Notes: generated by a model not told the origin, from the letters alone. DNA of 64,000 bases from Ctena decussata (GCA_963989385.1 OZ022511.1:28390503-28454502), one strand, 5' to 3'. Positions 1 to 15,450 are shown, counted from the stretch's first letter. Numbers and translations: made by a program.

Positions 1-407
1 CAGTTATTATTACCATATTCTGATCCAAAATATTCAAACTTTTTTCATAAGATGATGTAACTTGTCTCTCACTAAATCTATTTTAGGGGAAAAAAATGTA
101 AAAAGTGTTTTCAAAATATATATTTTTTGTAAATTTAAATTATATGAATGACTCAAATGATGTCATAAGAGTCCTCGCATATTTTTCAGCTAATTAAAAT
201 TTAAATTGCTTATAACTTTTAACCATTTGGAATTTTTCCTTGCAGTTTTCGACATCCTTTTAGACAAAATAATACCAGTTATTTCCAATGATTTCAATGC
301 ATGTTGAAAAACAGTACAGTAGCCCTTTAAGCTGCATTCTCAGGGGAGTGTACAGGACCTCATGGTCCTCTTGTTACAGTTTTCACAAACAGTGGATTCT
401 ATTTCAG

Positions 408-475
408 GGTAAAGTTAAAAATTCTCTGATGGGTCTTCTAGATATCTATGGCTTCGAGATTTTCCAGCAGAATTT
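408..475 (+). CDS. MYO1C: Myosin exon a (switch II)
   Basis: The exon follows a ttcag acceptor and ends at gtaag. It encodes 22 codons plus two bases and includes the switch II motif DIYGFE, which closes on the nucleotide gamma phosphate. The open frame upstream of 408 is intron read-through. The split codon with the next exon gives Phe where the family has Ser (NSFEQ becomes NFFEQ). Confidence 0.93.
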
Positions 476-3400
476 GTAAGTTGTTTGTATTTTGTAGTTC
501 GTTAATGTCACGCTCGCCTCAGAAAGCAGGTTTATAAATTCAAATTCAGTCTTCCACAAGGGGGTCTACTCTTAAAGGAAAGATTTGCTCATGAGGGAGG
601 AAATTCTTTCCTTTAAGAATTGGCCTTCGTTGAGAAGGGAGGCAAAAATGAAAATGGCAGAGTTGAATCTTTTGAAAGTGTACCGATTCACCTTAATTGA
701 GGGCATTTCATTAGGTCAGCTATATTTTCATGATGTTTAGGTTAGCTATATTTTCATGGTGTTAGATGGTATAGCATATCCTTGACACAACAAAACCAAC
801 AAAGTGGCATGTGCACCCGGCAAAGACTTATCAGCCTTGGCATCTGCCCAGTCTGATCAGAGTCATTGCTGTTAACATGGAGGTAGCTTAAACCCTTAGC
901 TACCCTTAAAGTGCACAACAAAGATTGATTAGACTGGCCGGATGCAGCTCATTCAAATATTTGTCCGGCTAATCTGAGTCTTTGCATGGAGCACATGCTA
1001 CTTTGTTGGTCCTGCCATGTTGCGGCTCATTTTTAGCTCGCCTGAACAAAAGTTCAGGAAGAGCTATTGTTGTCCTCCTGGCGTCAGCGTCCGCGTCGTC
1101 GTCCGGATTGGATGTTTTGGTTAAAGTTTTATTATGTGATGGGCAATGCGCTGCAGGCGAGCTATCCTGTACGCGGACAGGTCTTGTTTACTTTGCTTTA
1201 CAGTGTTTTACAACACCACACAGATTAGTACTTACTTAAAAATCTTGGCCTGGTTTTTCAAAAGTAACAACATAGTTAGTTAATGAGATGTTATAATATT
1301 TTCCAAATGTATTACACTGCCATTTCTTGCCAAAAAGTGTGAGGAGCTTTTGCAAAGAGCTCCTTAAATTTTTCAGAAAAAATATTTGCAAACTGATTAT
1401 ATATGAGCTGTGACAAGACAAACGAACAAAGTGGCATGTGCCCCCAGGGAAGACTCAGGTCAGCCTGGACATCGGCCCAGTCTGATAAGAATCTTCGCTG
1501 TATGCTTAAAGGGTAGCAAAGGGTCTAAGCTACCTTCAGGCCCAAAGCGAAGACTCTGAACAGACTGGGCGGATGCCCAGGCTGATATGAGTCTTCGCAG
1601 GGGGCACAATGTCATGCCACATTGTTGGTTTTGTCATGTCACGGCTCATATATACTGGAAGATGTAACAAATCTTTGAATAACAACTTCGTCAAGCTAAA
1701 CATGCTTTGAACTGGGCCCTGGTCTAAAATGTATAGAATAATTCTTGTATTTATATGATTTCAGTTTTGAGCAGTTTTGTATCAACTACTGCAACGAGAA
1801 ATTACAGCAGCTATTTATAGAACTGACACTGAAATCAGAACAGGAGGAATATGAAAGAGAGGGCATTCAGGTCAGAGCAAAGAAATTGTAGCAGCGTTTT
1901 ATAGAACTGACTAAAATCACTTGTCTTGTGTTTGAGATCGCAAGCATATGCCTCTGAGATCCATTCTTGTTATCTGAGCATGAAATATGTACAATATGCT
2001 TTACATACAGATGATCAAATGGAATTGTTATATTTTAGCTATTGATGTCAGGAAACTTGATTCTTGCACACCGGATAAGGATATCCGCGTGCTTCACCTG
2101 TACCTACAAATCTTATCTCACCCATGTTATCTCACCCAGGACCGGATAAAAATCACGAGCATTCTATGCATTGGTTGTAATTGAGGACACGTATCTGCGT
2201 CGTCAAGTGACGTTGGCTTTTTAGATGATTACGTCACGAAGACGGCAAAATGACGTCAATTTATGCATGCCAGACGTTGACGTAAAGAACCAAATGGCGG
2301 TCGTTGAAAGCGGCGCCTTCTTTTAAAATCAAATAGCAACCTCTGAGGCACTAAAATTACGCATTTTAACAAGTTCTAAAGATAATACAAAACGTGGTGT
2401 GCAAGAAAAAGTATCTATCATGGATGTGAGGTGCGGATAGAAAAATCCGTCACTCGGGATCACTGTTCGGCATCACTCGGCAAGCCTCGTGATGCTGAAC
2501 AGTGACCCTCGTGACGGATTTTTCTATCCACACCTCATACCCATGAAAGATACTTATAATGTTTAATTTCCTGGTGATTGTGCATTTACCAGGCATGTTT
2601 ATTGTCTTAACAGTTACAAGAGTGACAAATATCTGAAAGAAAACGCTTTAAATTGCAATGCATGGCACCGCAACTCTACAATGCGTTGATAAAATACTGT
2701 CAAGGTATATATGTTTGAAAACAAGAGTACATCGGCTACAGAATGGTTTGTACATCATCTAAATAGTACTTGACATGCATGTGCAGTGCATGCTCAAAAT
2801 GGATAGATGTATAGACAGTGGCAGTCATTTTAAGCAAAATAATGCCTTTCGATCAATAGAAAATTGGGGGTGTCAGCGTCATTGAAAATAATAATTTGCG
2901 TAACTATTTGTCTGCTTGTAAATTTATCATCCATAAATTGATTGGGTGAAGACTGATTTACTTTTGCAGTTAGAGCTTAATTTCTTTCGAAGTATAAAAT
3001 ACTTACAGTTAAAATTACATGATTGTGCTTATGTTGGCCACCATATATTGACATAAACTGAAACCACATGTATGTATTACAGTGGGAACCAGTACAGTAC
3101 TTCAACAACAAGGTCATCTGTGATTTGATAGAGGCCAAACCATTGGGAATCATATCTGTGATGGTGAGTTCTTGTAGAGTTCTATTTTATTGTCTTGCAC
3201 AATCATTCTTCTTTTAGGGCATTCAGAAAAGCAGCAAAATTCTTTATAACGTCAACATGATGACACCAAAGTTCCCGCAAATATTAGAAAAAATGGGACA
3301 CGTAAAATTAATACCATTATTGTCCTCAGCTGGAACAGTCAGGTGTTACAATGCAGTAATGTGCCCAAAAGATGCAGACAGAATCAGAATGGCAAACAGT

Positions 3401-6400
3401 GTAGACCCTGATCGGTAGCAGTCTGATCTGAGTCATCACTTTGCTCAGAACTATCTGTCCCTGTACATTGAATTTTTGTGGTAACAACTGAATTCTTTAT
3501 AATTCTATATATGTCAATATGATGACACCAAATTCTTTATCACATAATTTTTATGCTCCCCGAAGGGTGAGCATATAGTTGCCGCTTTGTCCGTCCGTCT
3601 GTCCGTCCATCACACTTTTGTCCGGAGCATATCTCTGAAAGTATAAGGGGGAACTAAATGAAACTTGACACATTTGTAGAGGGCAATGAGGGGACGTGCA
3701 CTGCACAAGAACCGTAACCCTGTCACAAGTATACACAAAGTTAGCTCCCTTGCAAGTTTTTTTCAATATTTTGCTTGTCCGGAGCATATCTCTGAAAGTA
3801 TAAGGCGGAAATAAATGAAACTTCACACATTGATATAGGACAATGAGGGGAAGTGCAGTGCACAAAGAAATAACTCTGTCACAAGTATATATGAAGTTAG
3901 CTTCCTTTCAATTCAATATTTTGCTTGTCCAGAGCATATTTCTGAAAGTATAAGGGGGAACTAAATGAAACTTCACACATTGATAGAGTACAATTAGAGG
4001 AAGTGCAATGCACAAGAACTGTAACCCTGTCACAAGTATTTATGAAGTTAGCTCGGTAGGGCATCTGGCTTATAAGAGGTCCTGGGTTCGATACCTGGTC
4101 TGGCCACTTACTTTCATTTCTTCTTCCGCTGATTCAAGAAGTAAGTGCACTTAGTACTGGTTAACGGCTTAGGAGGTCTAAGCAAGCCTGCCCAGGAATA
4201 GTGTGGTTAGGTTAACTGACCATCCCGACATGACCATAGCTGTTTACTGTGGACATTGAACAATAACACAGCAACAATACTTGCTAGCCTATTGTATCTG
4301 CACCATAGCAAAGCGCCTCTAACCAGTCTGCTGCCCTGTCTGTCAATACTTAATTACAAAGTTTCTTGACACTCCTTAATTGAGTCCCAACATGAGCCAC
4401 AAAATGATTATCAGTGCTTCAGATAAGAAGGAGTATCAGTGCTTCAGATAAGGAGTAACAAGGATAAGTTAGGGATCATTTTCCATATTACTCCATATAA
4501 ACATATGTTGTGATCCCTCATTAGAACCGTCTCACAGAGACGGTTCTAATGAGGAGTCACAACATATGTTTTCATTGAGAAATAAGAAATGTTAGAGCTC
4601 CATCTAAGGTGGGTTTTTAAAGATCTTGAAAAAACATTCTTTTATGGAGCTCTGGCGTTATATCCAAAATGGCATTATAATGAGTTGTCATTATAGAGAG
4701 GCTGTAGTTAATCTTTTGTTCCAGGATGAAGAGTGTTTACGTCCAGGTGACGTAACTGACCAAACGTTCCTTGACAAGTTATGTGAGACCATCGGTAAAC
4801 ATCCACACTTTCTAAGCCATTCTGTGGCTGATAATTCGACAAGAAAAACCATACAGAGGGATGTAAGTTGATCTGATTTGAGCCGCAACATGACAAAACC
4901 AACAAAGTGGCACATGTGCTTAGCGGAGATTCAGATTAGCCTGGGCATTTGCCCAGTCTGATCAGTGTCATGCTGGCTTAGATCCTAAGCTACCATTTAT
5001 GTGCACAGCAAGGACTCTGATCAGACTGGGCTGATGCCCCTGCTGATCTGAGACTTGGCTGGGCGCACATGCCATTTTGTTGGTTTTGTTGTTTCGTGGC
5101 TCATATAGTGTTAGTATAAGTGACAAGCTGGTACTCAGCTGTACAGCTAGCAATCTGTACAGCTGGCATGATACAGTGGTTGTCAGGTAGGATCCTGCCA
5201 GCCAGTACATAGAAATTTGAGAAAACATGCATTCCTTTTACAGATATGGTTTCTGAAGTTCTTGTTCAATTTTTCTGATGTCTCCATTAAGACATACAAG
5301 TTTACTGTAATTTGTCGTTAAAATGGACTTGCAGAGGCAGTGCCTGATAAGCCATAGTCTCTGTTTCATTTGAAAATGATAACACACTATCAGGAGCAGT
5401 GCTCAGGGCTGTTCCAGGTAAAAGTACATCCCGGGGCAGGACCAAGAACTTCTTAAAGTTTTGATCGTGGAGTTTTGAAGAGTTGGAAAATATTACCATT
5501 TTTCTTCGAGTAAAACTAATCTTTTAAAATTTCCTTGGTGGTACCCCTCAAGAAAAGTTTTGGTCCTGCCTATGAAGGCACTTTTATCTGGAATAGCCTT
5601 CACCTATATCACGGTGACCCAGAGCTCCAGATAAGAAGGGGTAGCAGGGATAATGTAGGTATAATTGTCCTTATTTTACCATTAAAACTTATTTTGCAAC
5701 CCGTCATTAGAACCGTCTTGTCAAGATGGTTCTAACGAGGGGTCACAATATATGCATTAATGGATTTTGCGACCCATCATTAGAACCGTCTTGCTGAGAC
5801 GGTTCTAATGAGGGGTCACATTATATGTTTTAATGGAGAAATAAGAAAAATTATCTCTGAATTAACTTCAAAATCCCGCCTTTTCAGGTAGATCTGGTAT
5901 CACCTATTCTGTCTGTTGCAGGAGTTCAGATTGCTACATTTTGCTGGAGATGTAACATACAATATCAAGGGCTTTCTAGACAAGAATAATGACTTGTTGT
6001 TCAGGGATTTGAAAGAGGTAATTATTGTTTATGAATAGAGTCAGCTACCAATATCTTGAGTACCAGTATCTCAAAGTACCTCTTATGTCAAAGAATATAG
6101 TTTGGAGACATTCCCTAGCTTTATTCGCATATCAGCTCCTGTTATCTCAAACAACTGATATCTCAAAGTAAATTTTCTGGGACCAGAAAATTGACTTTGA
6201 GATATCAGTAGTTGAACTTGGTATCTCAGACAACTGACATCTCAAGTAAATTTTCTGAGACCAGAAAATTTACTTCGAGATATCAGTAGTTTGAGATGAA
6301 ATTGGACTTTGAGATATTGAGAGTTGGCTGTATTAATTTATGTAGAATCTTTGGGGTTTACAGGTTGAAAACAAAAATCCATTTTGATGCTGGCTATCAG

Positions 6401-9400
6401 TAGTTATGGCGCTCACTGAGGTCATGCCCATTGGCTGAGGCTGTTTATTGATTATTTTGGGTTTAAAGGCCCTTTGAGACAGTATTTTAGTCTGTATGGA
6501 GCCGTCTACAGAGATGAGAAAGAAAAGAGATTTGGTAAGGGAGAGTAAAAAATCCAAACGAGGCAGGCTATCAGCAGTTGTGTCAAGAGAGGCATCAAGA
6601 GAGGCACATGGTCAAGTGGTTAGAGATGCTTAGTTATGGTGCAGAAGGTCATGGGTTTGAATCACTGTTTGACCAGCTGGCTACTGGACAACTCTCTGTC
6701 AGTGCAGTGGTACATGGATACCTTTTTCGAATCAGGGAATGATATGGCAGTGAAGGGAGAGGGATGGGATTGGCCTTCCATATGCTGTACCCAAGATATG
6801 GTGGGCCTCTAACAGCCACTGCCAGCTCATAAAAAGCAACTACAAAAAAACTGCTTATTGTCATGTGAGTTGGTATTCAGATGATGGAAGCTCATGCCTA
6901 AAACTGTTTTGAGAATTTATATAAAGACAAGGAAAGAAGAGAGATGAGCCCTGCCTTTCATATGCTGTGCTAAAGATATCGTGGGCCTTTAACAATCACT
7001 GCTCCTTAGGTCTTTAGGCTATGGGACAACTTTACCTTTTTTACCTTTTACAGTACTTGTGGTTAAATAGAGGATCTTACATGAGTGCTCATGTATTATT
7101 GAATTTATTAAACAAGTTGGGGAAAAAGATAAGATGCGAGGCTGTGCCGAGCATCTTATTGTTTTCACCAACAAGTTTAATAAATTCGATAATACAGGAG
7201 CACGAATGCAAGATTCAATTTATCATATGACACTAAAATCGCATTTTATGTGTAAATTTTGCACTAAAACGTCACGATTTCGCCATTAGAAAACGCGACG
7301 TTTTATGGACATCAATGCATTATGTTATGACGTAATTTGCATATTTAATCCACTAGTGGATTATCGTTTTTAATGCATGGCTTTATTACACTTTCAGATG
7401 CGACGTCATATGATAAAAGATAATATTCTTTTCAGGCAATGAGCACAACAACCAATATCATCACACAAGATTGTTTTCCTGCAGAGGAACTGAACAGCAA
7501 GAAACGGCCAGATACTGTGAGTTCCTATAAGATTACATTATTGTAATTACCGTTAACACTTAAGGGTCGGCAATGAAGATAGTTTAATTTGCTAACAGGA
7601 TAGATCCAAATGAGACATCTCATAATGAGTCCCCTCATCTGGGTCTACACTGTTTGCCCTCTATCATAATGATACAGCTTGGATGAAACATTGTGGAAAT
7701 TTTTCAGATATAAAAAATGAACAAGTTGATTTTACTCTATGATGGTGTATTAAACAAATTTTGATAGAATGGCAAACATTGCAGACCAGATCAGACCATT
7801 CCATAGGTTCTTCTTTTCCATTATCGAAGCATTAACACCCAAAACCCTTGCAAAATTTTGCCGGGCCGCGTAGCGCAATCGGTAGGGCATCTGACTTATA
7901 AGCCAGAGGTCCTGGGTTCGATACCCGGTCCGGCCACATACTTTCATTTCTCCTTCCGCTGATTCAAGAAGGGCAGTTGTCAGTTACTGGTGAAAAGTAA
8001 GTGCACTTTAATAGTACTGGTTAACTGCTTAGGAGGTCTAAGCCTGCCCAGGAATAGTGTGGTTTGGTTAACTGACCGTCCCGATATGACCATAGCTGTT
8101 TACCGTGGACGTTAAACAATAACACAACAATAACACAGCTCGCAAAATTTTCGTCTGCAAAATTTCAAACTATGTTTTGTCAAAGCTTTATCATATTGAA
8201 AATTCAAAGACTAGAGGGCAGGCAGTGTAGAGCCAGATTAGGAGCTCATTTATTTAGATGGTAACAGAATACGGAATGTAATGTAAGATTACTGTGATGT
8301 TTTATAAAAGAACTGTTTTGAGGTGGATGTTGACGGAAGTAAAGTTTACATCCGTTTGTCATCATAGTGCAGATTTTCACACACTCTTGTTTGCAAAGTG
8401 ATTTGTTACAAACTCTCAGATGACTGCACTTCCTATTCACTTAATAGGGAAACCATTATGGTAATATTAGAATTTTATGTTACTATCATGGTGGTCTGAT
8501 GTTTTTAGGCAGGTACCCAGTTCAAGGCCAGTCTTTCAGAGTTAATGGAGATATTGATGTCTAAGGAACCATCTTATGTCAGATGTATAAAACCCAATGA
8601 CTTCAAGCGAGCACGTAAGTAACATTTGAGCTGCGGCATGACAAAACCAACAAAGTGGCATGTGGGCCCAGCGAAGATTCAGAGTCTTCGCTACCCGAAT
8701 GGCACTAGCTTAGACCGCTAGCTACCTTTTAAGGACAAGTTGAAGACTCTGATCAGACTGAGCAGATGCCCAAGCTGATCTAAGTCTTCACTGGGCGCAC
8801 ATGCCACTTTGTTGGTTTTGTCGTGTGGCGGCTCATTTATGTACAGAATTCAAATAATAAGCCGTGACACAAAGAAACTATGCTTCAGACAATTGCAAAC
8901 TTCAGAGACTCTTGTTTAATCTGAATTTCCAAAGATTTTTTAACAACCAAACTGTCATTAGATAGTTTCTATCACACCTGCAACTTGCAAAAGCATGACA
9001 TAGGAATACACAGTTCCGAGAATAGCTGCTAAGCGCCGCCTACTTAGTTACTGTTACTACGTCTCACAAGCTTTGCACAAAGATGGCGGTAAAACAAATG
9101 ACAAATGCAAGTGTTTGCTAAATGTTGGCGATCTTTGGCGAAGAATCAGCCTCCTCATGACCTAAACATGGAAGTTGGCGCATCATGCATTTCCGATGCA
9201 TTCTGTTCTTGCAAAGCAGGATAAGTTTATTGAAAGTGGTGTCAATTTGTTTTCTTTAAACAGGTATACATCCCTCCATTAACTGTAAGGTAAAATCACG
9301 GACTTATGTACAATATTGACAACCTGCGATTTGTTTGTGAGACTATGTCACGTGCTAAGTTGTCTTTGCATTGGCCAGGTATACGCTATCACGTGATTTT

Positions 9401-12400
9401 GAGTGACATTCTTGGTGTGTCTCGGAACTGTGTATTACTTTACAGGTGTCTGGATGAGCATTGTAAACTTCAGTTGAGTATTCTGGTTTAGCTCTGTTTT
9501 GTGACAGTGCACTGACAGGCGAGACACATACTTCTGCGGAATTCTTTATTGGAATAGTAACTGCAGAAAGTAAAAACTCATTTATTTTTCAGGTCAGTTT
9601 GATGAGAGAATTGTCCATCATCAGGTGAAGTATCTTGGATTAATGGAGAACCTGCGAGTCAGAAGGGCTGGTTTTGCCTACAGGAGACCTTATGAAGTGT
9701 TTCTACAAAGGTACGTATAAGTCTGACTAAATGAGGAGAATACCAGCTTCATCAGTTTATAAATTTGCTATCAATACTTTAAGCACCAGTGACGAAAATA
9801 GCAGAATTAGCAAACAGCATAGATCCTGATGAGGCGGCCTCATCTTGATCTACACTGTTTGCCCTCTAGTGTTTGAATTCTCTATATGATTTAGTTTTGA
9901 CAAAATATATTTTGAAATTTTGCAGACATGAATTTTATTTTCTGCTTTTTGGTGCTAAAGAGTTAAACCTAAAAAAAAAAAACACGAGAGAAACATTAAA
10001 TATTCTGAAATAATTCTCTGATACATGAGAAGTAAGGAATAACTTTTTCATTATACATTCAGGTATTTGCAGTCAGTTCTGCAGCCAGAGTCTCCGTTTC
10101 AGGATTCACTTAGAATGTCTTACTAATTTCCATTTTAAAGGTAAATATAAGATTCAGAATATCATATGTTTGTTGTAATGTTATATTTCTTTTGCCCTTA
10201 GGTACAAGAGTTTATGCCCTGCTACATGGCCGAGTTACTCAGGGACAGCCAAGGATGGGGTGCAGACACTGGTTGAATATCTTCAATATGAGGAGAATGA
10301 TTTCAGGATGGGAAAGTAAGTCAGCTGTAGTACAAATTAAAAAATTTGACACTCCTTGAATAATAAATGTAATTGTCTTAAAATGCGACAATTTGGTTTT
10401 ACAGTGCTGTAATGCATCCAAAACATGCAAATGGAATGGCAACCGGTGTAGACCCTGATCAGAATGCTCCTTTCTGGGTCCACACTGTTTGCTTAGACCC
10501 ATCTGTGCCAAAACTCTGATCTTTTATGGTAAACCTCTTACCAATCTCTGTGTCAGCCCAGAAGTAAATGGGTCGTGACACGACAAAACCAACAATGTGG
10601 TTGTGCAGACTCAGATCAGCATGGGCATCCGCCCAGTTTGACCAGACTCTTCGTTAAGTGCTCAAAGGGTAGCTAAGGGCCTAAGCTACCGCCATGTGGA
10701 CAGGGAAGACTCCGATCAGACTGGGCGGATGCCCAGGCTGATCTGAGTCTGCGCTTGGCGCACAACCACATTGTTGGTTTTGTCGTGTCGCGGCTCAAAT
10801 GGGTACTGTTTTCAAGGATTGAGACAGTGGAAGTAGGGGGATGGGCTTTACCTTTCATATGCAGTGCCCAAGACGTTGAGCCTCGAACACCCATAGCCTC
10901 TAGGCACTAGGCTCCGGGAAACCTATATATACACACCTGTTACCAGTCTGTCATTTGTCTACTTATCTGTCCATTTCCAAACCATTTTTGTTTTGACTGT
11001 TGTATCACTTGGAAAATCTGTAAAGCTGATTACATTTAGGTGACTTTGACCTCATTTTCAAGATCACAGGAGGATGTATGTTGTTAAAGTTTCACTAAAT
11101 ATAGGATATCTCTTGAATTAGTGCTAGGGTTTCCACCAGCCTTTCAACCAAAGAGATGTTGAGTTTTGGTGACCTTGACCCCATTTTGAGGTCAAAGTAC
11201 TACAAGTAATGTTGAATACATGTATCTCTTGAAGGTTTTGACAGGTGTTACTAAACTAAATAGGTGAAGTTATTGGGCTGGTTAGTTTTTGATGACCTTG
11301 ACCTTGTTATTGATATATCAGCAAAGTAAGTTTTCAGAAATGACACTAGGGGTAAGATCTGGTGATGGGACATTTAATATTTCCAGTTGATATTGCTTCC
11401 GTTTCAGGACCAAGCTGTTCATACGTTTCCCGAGGGTTTTATTTGCCACTGAAGACTCCTTCCAGATAAAGAAAAATGAACTTGGTAAGTGTTTGTTCTA
11501 TAGCAAAGTTATTTATCTCTCTATCTCCCTCTTGAGGGGAAAAAGAGATGCTGCTGCTCGTTCTCTCACTCCCCCCCTCGAGAGAGAGAGAGAGCAGCCC
11601 CTCTCTCTCTCTGGGGGAGAGAGTAGAGAGAGAGAGAGACAGAGAGATCTCTCTGTCTTGAGGGGGGAGAGAGTGTAGAGAGAGAGAGAGCAGCAGCAGC
11701 AGAGTATTGTCATGTTATTTTTTTGTGTGAGATGGAATAATCAGAAACACATTTAATGATTGCAAAAAACATTACTTTTACATAAAAGATACAATGTGGC
11801 ATGTCGGAAAATGGCTGCACCAGTTTGTTTCTAAATAGGGGCCACAATATATCTGTTGTAATGAATTAACGAAAAATGCATCCCCCTGTCTTAAGCCATG
11901 GAACATTCTTATATTGTTCTAAACTTCATATCGTTTTCTGCAATAATTGTACATATTAGGACACTGTAATGGGTAAACGACAGATTTTCCACTGTCGAAT
12001 TTGAACTGAGCTGCGACACGATGAAACCTAAAACTTGGCATGTGTGCCATGCAAAGACACAGATTAGCCCATGCAACCACCCAGTCTGATCAGTCTTTGC
12101 TGTGTGCCTAGAGGGTTTCTAAGTGTCTAAGCTAGCTCCATGCATACAGCAAAGACTCTGATTAGAGGGTATCTAATTGTCTAAGCTAGTTCCATGCATA
12201 CAGCAAAGACTCTGACCAGACTGGGCAGCTGCCCAGGCTGATCTGAGTCTTCAGTGAGCCCACATCCCACTTTGTTGGTTTTGTCATGTTTCGACTTGGA
12301 TGTCTGTCATGAAGTGTTGAATAAAACTACTGTTTGCATGACAGACAGCATAAACTCTGATCAGATTGTTCCTGCAGGAAACAGCATAAGCCCTGATCAG

Positions 12401-15400
12401 ACGCAGTCTGATCTGAGCCTCTGCTGTTAGCCATGGTATGTTTATTCTGATACTTAGTTTTCGTCTCATCTGCGAACTGCAGAGTACGAGGAGTAGGTAT
12501 TACTTTTCAGGCACTTGGGTAAACTTTTGTTGAGTTTCTGGTATAGCTCTGTTTTGTGACAATGATCAAAATGGTTAGACATGACCCTGTATGGAACTCT
12601 TATTGTGGTATGATTGTATATTGTAGCAACACAGATTCAAGCCAAATACAGGTGCTATTCACAGAGGCAGAAATACCTCAGAATGAGGCTGTCAGGTAAG
12701 AACACAAAATGATTTTATTATTTCCGATATGTACAGTTTGTACCTGGCCATCATTTGTTCCGGAATTTTAGCTCCCCTGCTAGCTTCATCATCTTATGAA
12801 TGTAAAAAGTAAATTATAAATTCTTGATTAAAACACATTATTGTCCATATATCTAATTTTGAGCTCTGTATCAGATGTTGTAAGTTAAAAACAAATTTAA
12901 AGCTAGTGACAGAGCAGCTGAACAAAAATATAAAAAATAAACAAAAAAGAAAGAAGATATTATTAAAGGTTCAAATCCTTAAGTTAAATATAGAAATTTC
13001 TAAGAGCTTATTAAAGCCTGTACATTTGAATATAGACAGATCTGATCTTTTCCTGTAATAAATGACTAACCTGTACAGTTTTAGAATAAAGATGTATACA
13101 CACAATATCAATTTTATTACCAAATCAGCATAAATTGTATGAATTATTGCTCTTTTTAACTGTCATGACCCCAATCAACTTGTGAGGGTTGAAACTGAGG
13201 TTTGGGAGTAGTGTCTTAGAATGTCTTTTGTTAGGATTAATGAGACTTAACACCAGTCCAATTGGCTGAAGAAGGTTTGAATTTTATCTTCAGCCGTAAT
13301 AGTACAGTGTCAGTGGAGAAAGTTTGCAGCCAAGAAACTGTTGGAAAAAAGAAGATGGGGAGCTAAAACTGTTAGAAAGTAAGTTTTCATAGAATGCTAT
13401 GTACAGAGCATGCGATAAGAGTGGCTGCTCAAACCATATGTTGCAATGACATACCAGCAATAGAAAAGTGTCAGTTCTGTTAAGAGCTTGCCAGTAAGTG
13501 GATGCTCCAATCATATGCATCAAAAGATGCCATTCCTTCTATGAATAAGTATCAGTTTCTTTCACAAGTTTTAGCTATTGTTATGCTCTGAGACCGTTTG
13601 CATTTTCTGTCAATATAGCTAAATAACTAGTGGAAAGGGTTAGATATTTAAGAGCCAAGATTTGAAAATTTGGAACTGGAAATGACAGTTTCTTCTCTCT
13701 GTCAGAGTTAGGGGGGCACCTTAGTATGTTTGAGCTGTGTAGTGGAAAAAATCTGAGAATATACATAAATTGGTCGGGATATGTGGTTTTTGCTTTGTTA
13801 AATTAGACCTTCATGTTTTGCCACCATATTTTTAGCTCACCTGAGCACGAAGTGCTCAAGGTGAGCTATTGTGATCGATATTTGTCCGTGGTCCGTCCGT
13901 CTGTCCGTCCGTCCGTTCGTCCGTCAACAATTTCTTCAAAGGACATCTCCTAGACCAGTGAGCCAATTTCAAAATAATTTCACACAAATGTTTCTGTTAT
14001 AGCCCTGAACCAAAATTGCTAAAATGGTTCCGCCCCGCTGAACAAAATGGCCGCCAGAGCTAAAAATAGTAAAACCTATAAACGACATCTCCTCTGAAGT
14101 CATTGGCCTGATTTCAAAATAATTTCATCGAAATAATTGACTTATGAGCCTGAACGAAAATTGCTAAAACGGTTCCACTCCGCTGAACAAAATGGCCACC
14201 AAAGCTAAAAATAGAAATCTAAAAATAGAAAAACCTTTAAACGACAACTCCTCTGAAGCCAATGGCTCGATTTCAAAATAATTTCTCAGAAATGTTTGAC
14301 TCATGGCCTTGAACCAAAATTGCTAAAACGGTTCCGCTCCGCAGAACGAAATGGCCGCCAGAGCTAAAAATAGAAATAAATCTTAGAATGACACAGAGGG
14401 CACAGTTTTGATCCAGTCATCATGAAAATGTATCAGAATGTTTATCTTAATGAAATCTGGACCAAGGTTGAAACTGGGTCATGTGGGGTCAAAAACTAGG
14501 TCACTAGGTCAAATCTTAGAATAACCTTGTGTACACTCTAGAGGGCACAGATATGATCCAAACTTCATGAAACTTTGTCAGAATGTTTATCTTTATACAA
14601 TCTAGGCCAAGATGGAAACTGAGTCATGTGGGGTCAAAAACTAGGCCACTAGGTCAAATCTTAGAAAAACCTTGTACACTCTAGAGGGCACAGTTATAAT
14701 CCAATCTTCATGAAACTTTGTCAGAATGTTTATCCTTATACAAACTAGGCCAGAATTGAAACTGAGTCATGTGGGGTCAAAAACTAGGTCACTAGGTCAA
14801 ATCTTAGAAAAACCTTGTGTACACTGTAGAGGGCACAATCTTCATAAAACTTTGTCAGAATGCTTATCTTTATGAAATCTAGACCAAACTTGAAACTGGG
14901 CCATGTCAAGTCAAAAACTAGGTCACTAGGTCAGATCCTAGAAGAACCATGCAAATGCTCTAGAGGGGCCAGTTTTGTTCCAATCTTCATGAAACATTGT
15001 CAAAAAATTTATCTCCAACAAATCTAGATCGAGGGTGCAACAGGGTCATGTTGGATCTAAAACTAGGTCACTAGGTCAAACCTTAGAAAAACATTGTGTA
15101 TACTCTACAGGGCACAGTTTTGGTTCAATCTACATGAAACTTTGTCAGAATGATTATCTTAGTGGCACAGTTTTGATCCAATCTTTATGAAACTTTGTCA
15201 GAATATATATTGGAAAGTGCAGAACTGCTCCAATTGAATCATCATGAAATAGATGATCTTCCATGTTATTGCATCATAACTCAGGTGAGCGATTTAGGTC
15301 CATCATGGACCTCTTGTTTTTTACAAAGAGGAACAAACTTTGTGACTTCTTGTGTGCTTGTTTGGCAGACAAAGCCCTCCAAAGTGCGACAAAAGGAAAG

Positions 15401-15450
15401 AATTTGCACCTGGGGGAGCAAACTCTTTCCTATAAGAGTTGACGCCCCCC

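Noticed and set aside
288..407. Upstream part of the open frame that enters the first myosin exon
   Set aside because: The homology begins exactly after the acceptor at 407; the upstream residues do not match myosin.
7859..7935. Functional tRNA gene
   Set aside because: The cloverleaf is good, but the same head plus a shared body recurs at 4049 and 37808, so it is a SINE head.
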